The translations under genes and the position numbers were made by a program. Source: Rhodococcus xishaensis (GTDB taxonomy: Bacteria > Actinomycetota > Actinomycetes > Mycobacteriales > Mycobacteriaceae). From it: DNA of 64,000 nucleotides. The stretch lies in the NCBI RefSeq assembly GCF_004011825.1, contig NZ_RKLO01000006.1:186001-250000 (forward strand), written 5' to 3'. Positions 58,523-64,000 of the stretch are shown here, piece after piece (position 1 is the stretch's first letter; the number at the start of each line of letters is the position of its first letter). Under the pieces are notes generated by a model. The model saw only the letters and a list, made by a program, of their open reading frames with translations, was not told where the DNA came from and did no database searches.

Positions 58523-59567
58523 CGCGAGCACACAGTCGACACCACGCGCCACAGGCCCCGCGGGCAGCGGGGCCGAGGTGGGCGGTCCGAGCGGCACTCC
58601 GGAGGCCCCGATCACTTCTTCACAGGCAACGAAGACCAAGACGGTCACCCGTCCAGCCGATCGGATCTTCGGGTCACTAGCGTCGGGGTCTGCGGTCTTC
58701 GTCACGCTGCTCGTCGCGGCCGTCGGCATCTTCTTGGTCTGGCGCGCGGTTCCCGCGCTCCAGCGCAACGAGGCCAGCTTCCTCACCAGTCGGGTATGGG
58801 AAACCACGAACATCGACGACATGGCGTTCGGCGTCATGGACCTGTTCATCACGACGGTGAAGGTTTCGGTGTTTGCGCTCATCCTCGCGATGCCGGTCGC
58901 GCTGGGTATCGCGATCTTCCTCACGGAGTACGCGCCGGCGCGCCTCGCGCGACCTCTCGCATACGCGATCGATCTGCTCGCCGCGGTGCCGTCCATCGTC
59001 TACGGCCTGTGGGGTCTACTGGTGTTTGCTCCGGCCGCCGCGCCGGTCGCGATGTGGCTCAACGAACATCTCGGCTGGATCCCCTTCTTCGCGGACGGTT
59101 CCGGTTCGATCGACGCCGGTGGAACTGTCTTCACGGCCGGCATCGTGTTGGCGGTGATGATCCTGCCGGTCATCACAGCGGTCACTCGAGAGGTGTTCGC
59201 ACAAACTCCGAAGTCGCACATCGAGGCGGCGCTCGCGCTCGGAGCCACCCGCTGGGAAGTGGTGCGCACCACGATCATTCCGTTCGGTAAGTCCGGCTAC
59301 ATCAGCGGCTCGATGCTGGGCCTAGGGCGCGCGTTGGGTGAGACGATGGCGCTGTACATGATCCTGCGGACCACCTCGATACCGGCGACATGGCTCTCGC
59401 TCAATGATTCCGGTTCGACGATCGCCTCCAAGATCGCGCTCGGATACGCCGAGTTCAACAACAACATCCAGGCGGGCGCCTACATCGCCGCCGGTCTGGT
59501 CCTCTTCGTGCTCACCTTCGTGGTCAATGCGGCTGCTCGCGCCGCGATCGCCGGAAAGCGAGACTGA
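58515..59567 (+). CDS. pstC: Phosphate ABC permease PstC
   Basis: A 350-residue permease with six core helices and the binding-protein-dependent signature EAALALGATRWEVVRTTIIPFGKSG near residue 240. The first 45 residues are polar and cytoplasmic. It forms the channel with PstA. It follows pstS by 60 bases. Confidence 0.94.
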   Translation: MTDASTQSTPRATGPAGSGAEVGGPSGTPEAPITSSQATKTKTVTRPADRIFGSLASGSAVFVTLLVAAVGIFLVWRAVPALQRNEASFLTSRVWETTNIDDMAFGVMDLFITTVKVSVFALILAMPVALGIAIFLTEYAPARLARPLAYAIDLLAAVPSIVYGLWGLLVFAPAAAPVAMWLNEHLGWIPFFADGSGSIDAGGTVFTAGIVLAVMILPVITAVTREVFAQTPKSHIEAALALGATRWEVVRTTIIPFGKSGYISGSMLGLGRALGETMALYMILRTTSIPATWLSLNDSGSTIASKIALGYAEFNNNIQAGAYIAAGLVLFVLTFVVNAAARAAIAGKRD

Positions 59568-59570
59568 CCG

Positions 59571-60476
59571 ATGACCAGCGTTCTCGACAGGCCGATCAAG
59601 GCGCCCGCGTTCCAGGGCGTCGGATTCCGGCGACGTCTCACCGATCTCACCGCGACGATCCTGGTAACCCTGTCTGTCATCGTTGCACTCGTGCCGCTCG
59701 TGTGGGTGCTGTGGACAGTCGTCGTCGAGGGCTTGCCGGCCATCACGTCGCAGACGTGGTTCACGAATTCGTTCAGCGGACTGTCCGCCTCCGCGATGGG
59801 TGGCGGCGTCTACCACGCCCTCGTCGGCACCCTCATGCAGGGACTCGTGTGCGCAATCCTGGCGGTTCCGCTCGGCCTGTTCGTAGCCGTCTACCTCGTC
59901 GAGTATGCGGGCAACTCGCGGCTCGGCAAGCTCACGACGTTCATGGTCGACATCCTCTCGGGTGTCCCGTCGATCGTCGCGGCCCTGTTCATCTACGCGC
60001 TGTGGATCGCGACTTTCGGCTTCCCCAAGTCGGCGTTCGCGGTGTCCCTCGCCCTGGTGTTGCTGATGGTTCCGGTGGTGGTCCGCAGCACCGAGGAGAT
60101 GCTGCGGGTCGTGCCGACCGACCTGCGGGAGGCGTCTTACGCGCTGGGCGTGCCGAAGTGGAAGACCATTGCGCGCATTGTCGTTCCCACCGCGCTGCCG
60201 GGCATCATCACCGGCGTCATGCTGGCCCTCGCCCGTGTTCTCGGTGAGACCGCTCCGCTCTTGATCCTGGTCGGCTACGCGCCATTCATCAACTTCGACC
60301 TGTTCGGCGGGGAGATGGGCACCCTGCCCGGTGTGATGGTCGCGGAGATGAACAATCCGACCGATGCCGGGTCCAACCGGATCTGGGGCGCGGCGCTGAC
60401 CCTGATCCTGCTGATCGCGATCCTCAACGTCGTCGCGAAGGTAATCGGTCACTTCACGTCGGTGCGTAAACAGTGA
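59571..60476 (+). CDS. pstA: Phosphate ABC permease PstA
   Basis: A 301-residue permease with six helices and the EAA loop REASYALGVPKWKTIARIVVPTALPG. Pairs with PstC. Three bases after pstC. Confidence 0.94.
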   Translation: MTSVLDRPIKAPAFQGVGFRRRLTDLTATILVTLSVIVALVPLVWVLWTVVVEGLPAITSQTWFTNSFSGLSASAMGGGVYHALVGTLMQGLVCAILAVPLGLFVAVYLVEYAGNSRLGKLTTFMVDILSGVPSIVAALFIYALWIATFGFPKSAFAVSLALVLLMVPVVVRSTEEMLRVVPTDLREASYALGVPKWKTIARIVVPTALPGIITGVMLALARVLGETAPLLILVGYAPFINFDLFGGEMGTLPGVMVAEMNNPTDAGSNRIWGAALTLILLIAILNVVAKVIGHFTSVRKQ

Positions 60477-60571
60477 GTACCGCAACCGCGTCGATCAGCC
60501 CGATCGGCTCACGCCGCGGGCCTTGTCAGTTGATACTCGAGCTAACGCTCACACCACTAGGGAGCCGTTGA

Positions 60572-61348
60572 ATGGCCAAGCGTCTGGATCTCAAGGACGT
60601 CAACATCTATTACGGCAAGTTCCACGCCGTCGCCGATGTCGGGCTGTCGGTCCCCCCGCGCAGTGTCACCGCGTTCATCGGCCCGTCGGGCTGCGGCAAG
60701 TCGACGGTGCTGCGGTCGCTCAACCGCATGCACGAGGTGACGCCAGGTGCCCGAGTAGAGGGCTCGGTCCTGCTCGACGGAGAGGACATCTACGCCTCCA
60801 GCGTCGACCCGGTCGGTGTGCGCAAGACGATCGGCATGGTGTTTCAGCGTCCCAACCCGTTTCCGACGATGTCCATCCGTGACAACGTGGTGGCGGGGCT
60901 CAAGCTGCAGGGCGTGCGCGACAAGCGGAAGCTCGACGAGATCGCCGAGCAGTCGCTGCGCGGCGCGAACCTGTGGAACGAGGTAAAGGATCGTCTGGAC
61001 AAGCCGGGCGGTGGCCTGTCGGGCGGTCAGCAGCAGCGTTTGTGCATTGCCCGTGCGACCGCGGTCTCTCCCGACGTGCTGCTGATGGACGAGCCGTGTT
61101 CGGCGCTGGACCCGATCTCGACGATCGCGATCGAGGACCTCATCACCGAACTCAAACAGGACTTCACGATCGTCATCGTCACGCACAACATGCAGCAGGC
61201 TGCCCGTGTGAGTGACCAGACGGCGTTCTTCAACCTCGAGGCCACCGGCAAGCCGGGCCGACTGGTCGAGATCGACGACACCGAGAAGATCTTCTCGAAC
61301 CCCGCACAGAAGGCGACCGAGGACTACATCTCGGGCCGATTCGGCTGA
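60572..61348 (+). CDS. pstB: Phosphate ABC transporter ATPase PstB
   Basis: A 258-residue ATPase: Walker [11 protein letters not shown]-loop [13 protein letters not shown], signature [14 protein letters not shown], Walker [14 protein letters not shown] and the switch [12 protein letters not shown], typical of PstB. It powers phosphate import. The 95-base gap after pstA, with GGGAG before the ATG, leaves room for an own promoter. No phoU follows; the next gene is convergent. Confidence 0.95.
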   Translation: MAKRLDLKDVNIYYGKFHAVADVGLSVPPRSVTAFIGPSGCGKSTVLRSLNRMHEVTPGARVEGSVLLDGEDIYASSVDPVGVRKTIGMVFQRPNPFPTMSIRDNVVAGLKLQGVRDKRKLDEIAEQSLRGANLWNEVKDRLDKPGGGLSGGQQQRLCIARATAVSPDVLLMDEPCSALDPISTIAIEDLITELKQDFTIVIVTHNMQQAARVSDQTAFFNLEATGKPGRLVEIDDTEKIFSNPAQKATEDYISGRFG

Positions 61349-62370
61349 GCGGCCGCCCGATCGCCGGGCGGTGCCACGGCGGTGGGATCACCGGGGCCAC
61401 GTAATCGGATGTCGGCCACCAAGCCGTGATGATCCGATCCGACGATCTCGATGCGGTCGAGGCTGGTTGCGACGGCGCCCTTGGTGATGATCCGGTCGAT
61501 GCCGGTGACGGCGGGAAACCACCTGTTGGCCGGCATGGTCGGCACCAGTCCGGCGCCCACCTGGTCGGCAGCGTCGGCGTAGCCGTTGGCGAGCAGGTCC
61601 CGATACTGGCGCTGCGGGTAGCTCGCGTTGAAGTCTCCGCTTACGACGACGTTGTCACGCAAGGTGTTCGCCGCCATCTCGTCGCGCACACCGCGTAGTT
61701 CCTCGGCCCACATCTTCGCGGGGAACAGGAAGGCGGGCGCGGGATGGACAGCGACGAGGGCAAGCGGTTCCTCGAGGCCAACGTCGACGTCCGCAGTGAG
61801 ATTGGCCGAAAGGTATCCCGCGAGATGGCGGGTGTTCGACAGCGGGAAGCGACTGTAGATTGCGCCACCCAACCCGTCGGGGCTGTCGGAGACGACGAAC
61901 TGATGTGGCAGCAACTCACCGAGTCCGGCTGCGCGCAACGCCTCGGCCGACTCGTCGGTGATCTCTTGCACCGTGAGAATGTCAACCTCACGGTCACGAA
62001 CCGTTTCAACCAGGTTGACGGGATCTGCTTGTCCCACTTTGATATTGGCTTGCATGAGACGAACCGTGGGACCCGTGGCGTCGGCGGGATCGATGCCGCT
62101 GGCGCCGGGGATGTAGAGGGGGGCGAGCACTGCCGCGCCGACCGCGCAGACGGTGAGACATGCCGCCTGGACGGCCCACTCCCTGGCCACTGCGGCGACA
62201 ACGGCGCCGCCGAGAGCGATGACGAGCAGTGTCGGGGTCATCGCAGCCAGCAGGACAGGGATACGTCGGTCCACTGCGATCATCGACGCGACCAGCCCGG
62301 CGGCGCCCAGCGCGCCGCAGGCTGCCGCGAAGACCCGGGCCATGTTGCGGGCGGTGCGGTGGTCGATCAT
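61324..62370 (-). CDS. Membrane-anchored endonuclease/exonuclease/phosphatase family protein
   Basis: A 348-residue protein. Residues about 8-100 hold three membrane helices; from about residue 105 the EEP fold appears: [37 protein letters not shown] and the final [11 protein letters not shown] with the catalytic His-His/Asp. Such proteins cleave phosphodiesters of nucleic acids or lipids; an extracytoplasmic phosphoesterase fits the helices and the pst neighbourhood. Its end overlaps the end of pstB by 25 bases. ATG at 62370 chosen; the frame is open to 62481. Confidence 0.85.
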   Translation of the reverse strand: MIDHRTARNMARVFAAACGALGAAGLVASMIAVDRRIPVLLAAMTPTLLVIALGGAVVAAVAREWAVQAACLTVCAVGAAVLAPLYIPGASGIDPADATGPTVRLMQANIKVGQADPVNLVETVRDREVDILTVQEITDESAEALRAAGLGELLPHQFVVSDSPDGLGGAIYSRFPLSNTRHLAGYLSANLTADVDVGLEEPLALVAVHPAPAFLFPAKMWAEELRGVRDEMAANTLRDNVVVSGDFNASYPQRQYRDLLANGYADAADQVGAGLVPTMPANRWFPAVTGIDRIITKGAVATSLDRIEIVGSDHHGLVADIRLRGPGDPTAVAPPGDRAAAQPNRPEM

Positions 62371-62647
62371 CTTTCGATCATGCCCGCTTCCACGGTGCTC
62401 GGCCGCTACGACCGGTTGCTTCTCGAGTGATAACCATAGGTGAGCTGGGCATAGTGGGAGGCTCGAGGTCCTCTTGGGCACCGGTGATTTGCAGGCAATT
62501 GTCCGAATCGCCCAAAAATTGCTCGATGTTTAACTACGCTCCTGCGGCAAGTCGGAAGGGCACCAGGCGGCGCCAAGGGGGACGGCGTGTGGTTCGAGTA
62601 GGGGTGCCCGGTTCCGGAAGTGCAGTGCCCACCGGGAAGGACATCAC

Positions 62648-63868
62648 GTGAAACTGAAGACCTTTGCTCCGTCCATCGCAGCCCTCGCAGCCGTCGGCCT
62701 CGTGGCCTCGGCTTGCGCCAGCGACGACTCCGAGGCAACGCCCATGAACGCCGCGACCGGCGAGCCCATCAAGGTCGGCCAGATCCTCTCGATCGAGGCC
62801 GGGGGCCTGTCGGTCGCGAGCCAGGCTGCCGGGATGACGGCGTCGATCGAGGCGTTCAATTCCCGCGGCGGCGTATCCGGACGCCCGCTCGAGTTGATCC
62901 AGTGTGACTCGATGGGTGATCCGAACAAGGAAGTCGACTGTGCGAACAAGATGGTCAGCGAGGGCGTGACTGCGACGCTCGCAGACTTCACACCGGCCTC
63001 GCCGGATTCGGTGTCCGAGATCCTCGCGACGGCCGGAATCCCGCGAATCGGCATGAACCCCATGGCCATCGCGGACTTCACCGCGGCCAATGTGTTCACA
63101 CCGTTCGCGGGATCGCTGCTGACCCTCTACGCGAACATCGATGCGCTGGTGTCCGACGGCAAGACCAAGCTGACATTGATGCGTCCCGACTCGCCGGTCG
63201 CGGCGATGCTGAGCCAGATGCTGGCCCCGGCGGTCCAGGCCAAGGGCGCTGAGATCGTCAACGAGGTGGCGGTCGGTGCGGGAGCGACCGACTACACACA
63301 GTTCATTGCCGCGGCCGAACGCAACGACGCGCAGGGCGTGATCATGGCGCTCCCAGCCACCGAGGCCAACCAGATCGCCGATGCGTTCGAGCAGCTGAGC
63401 TCCGATCTCGGATTCGCATTGGCGGCAACCGGCTTCACCGAGGAAGACCTCCAGAACCTTGGATCCTTCGCGACGTCGGCGATCTACACGAGTCCGGTTC
63501 CCGCACCCTCGTCGAGCACCGACGACTTCCCTGGTCTGGAGCCGTTTCTCGACGACATGCGCGCCGCAGGTAGCGAGGATCTCGAACGGCAGAACCTGAA
63601 CGGCACGGAGATATTCTCGTGGCTTTCGGTCCGCGCATTCGGTGAGGTCGCCTCGACACTGGACACCATCGACTCGGCCACGGTCATGCAAGGGTTCGAG
63701 AACGCACAGGACATTGACATGCTCGGTCTTGTGCCGACCTGGACGCCGAATGATGTGGAGCCGCTCGGCATCTTCGAGAGGGTGTCCAACACGATGATGT
63801 ACAAGATGGCCTTCGACGGTGACGTCGTGGTCACCGACCCGAACATGTTCGACCTGCGTATCCAGTAG
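62648..63868 (+). CDS. Branched-chain-amino-acid/amide-type ABC binding lipoprotein
   Basis: A 406-residue lipoprotein: signal peptide with lipobox LVASAC (Cys23), then a LivJ-like binding fold (IKVGQILSIEAGGLSVASQAAGMTASIEAFNSRGG, PLELIQCDSMGDPNKEVDCANKMV, EVAVGAGATDYTQFIAAA). Ligands in this group include branched-chain amino acids, urea and short amides; which one applies is unclear. A permease gene follows 61 bases downstream. The 277 bases upstream of it, to the nuclease gene, contain an AT-rich stretch (62495-62535) that likely holds its promoter. Confidence 0.88.
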   Translation: MKLKTFAPSIAALAAVGLVASACASDDSEATPMNAATGEPIKVGQILSIEAGGLSVASQAAGMTASIEAFNSRGGVSGRPLELIQCDSMGDPNKEVDCANKMVSEGVTATLADFTPASPDSVSEILATAGIPRIGMNPMAIADFTAANVFTPFAGSLLTLYANIDALVSDGKTKLTLMRPDSPVAAMLSQMLAPAVQAKGAEIVNEVAVGAGATDYTQFIAAAERNDAQGVIMALPATEANQIADAFEQLSSDLGFALAATGFTEEDLQNLGSFATSAIYTSPVPAPSSSTDDFPGLEPFLDDMRAAGSEDLERQNLNGTEIFSWLSVRAFGEVASTLDTIDSATVMQGFENAQDIDMLGLVPTWTPNDVEPLGIFERVSNTMMYKMAFDGDVVVTDPNMFDLRIQ

Positions 63869-63929
63869 CCCTGATGGTGCGGGTCCGGCCCAGCGAACCG
63901 GACCCGCACCGGTCTCCCCGGAGGTTCGC

Positions 63930-64000
63930 ATGACGGAACTGCTGCAGTTCGCCATCCTCGGGCTCGGCGCCGGCTCGGCCTATGCCCTGCTCGCGCACGG
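63930..64000 (+). CDS. LivH-like ABC permease, cut by the window end
   Basis: Only the first 23 codons are present: TELLQFAILGLGAGSAYAL is the start of a LivH/UrtB-type permease. GGAGG lies six bases before the ATG. It belongs to the operon started by the binding lipoprotein. Confidence 0.75.
   Translation, partial: MTELLQFAILGLGAGSAYALLAH

Noticed and set aside
62534-63955. 473-codon minus-strand frame opposite the binding lipoprotein gene
   Set aside because: Shadow frame; the plus strand encodes a lipoprotein with intact signal peptide and fold.

Overview
The window is high-GC actinobacterial DNA of the mycolic-acid group (Mycobacteriales), most like Rhodococcus, Nocardia or Gordonia. 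Support comes from a mycothiol synthase (mshD), an LmeA-like mannan-length protein, a mycobacterial-type PhoPR pair, a PPOX/F420-type flavoprotein, a GlnR regulator and many genes whose start codon lies 6-8 bases after a TANNNT -10 box (leaderless mRNAs). From memory, gene order follows Mycobacterium tuberculosis from about Rv0757 (phoP) to Rv0820 (pst), with local insertions such as arsM, the dct locus and cydABDC. No tRNA, rRNA, insertion sequence, phage or CRISPR array was seen.

Layout. 1-2100: a dienelactone-hydrolase-like enzyme, then a minus-strand pair, a guanidinium exporter behind a guanidine-III riboswitch and an unusual protein made of thirteen 10-residue repeats. 2.1-9 kb: phoPR, a HIT protein, a YdcF-like protein, and a coupled GT2-GtrA / PMT-type membrane glycosyltransferase pair. 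9-23.8 kb: purD, an isolated arsenite methyltransferase of foreign look, an aminotransferase, TetR regulator, purB, hydrolases, a PLP desulfhydrase-like enzyme, a secreted lipase, an MFS exporter, purC and oligopeptidase B. 23.8-27.8 kb: a CitA/DcuS-type two-component system divergent from a dctA dicarboxylate carrier. 27.8-41.3 kb: glutathione peroxidase, purS-purQ, purL, purF, purM and small neighbours. 41-45 kb: asparaginase, MOSC, YgfZ and pabC. 45-51.3 kb: cydABDC (cytochrome bd and its assembly exporter). 51.3-57 kb: a structured leader-like intergenic region, a small monooxygenase, nitrobindin, a sulfurtransferase operon under a poly-cysteine leader peptide, LmeA, GlnR and mshD. 57-61.3 kb: pstSCAB behind a PHO-box-like direct repeat. 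The end holds an endonuclease/phosphatase and the start of an amino-acid/amide-type ABC importer cut off by the window edge.

How the genes work together. Seven of the de novo purine genes (purD, B, C, S, Q, L, F, M; purSQL form one enzyme) are dispersed but close, each cluster with its own promoter. Phosphate sensing and uptake appear twice (phoPR, pst). Respiratory and nitrosative/thiol stress functions (cyd, nitrobindin, mshD, rhodanese, peroxidase) are grouped in the right half.

The most interesting unexplained items are the short leader ORF plus Y-shaped RNA between cydC and the monooxygenase gene (51389-51633), the decapeptide-repeat protein downstream of the guanidine riboswitch, a TACTAC/GTAGTA operator in front of cydA, and several in-frame minisatellites in otherwise conserved enzymes.
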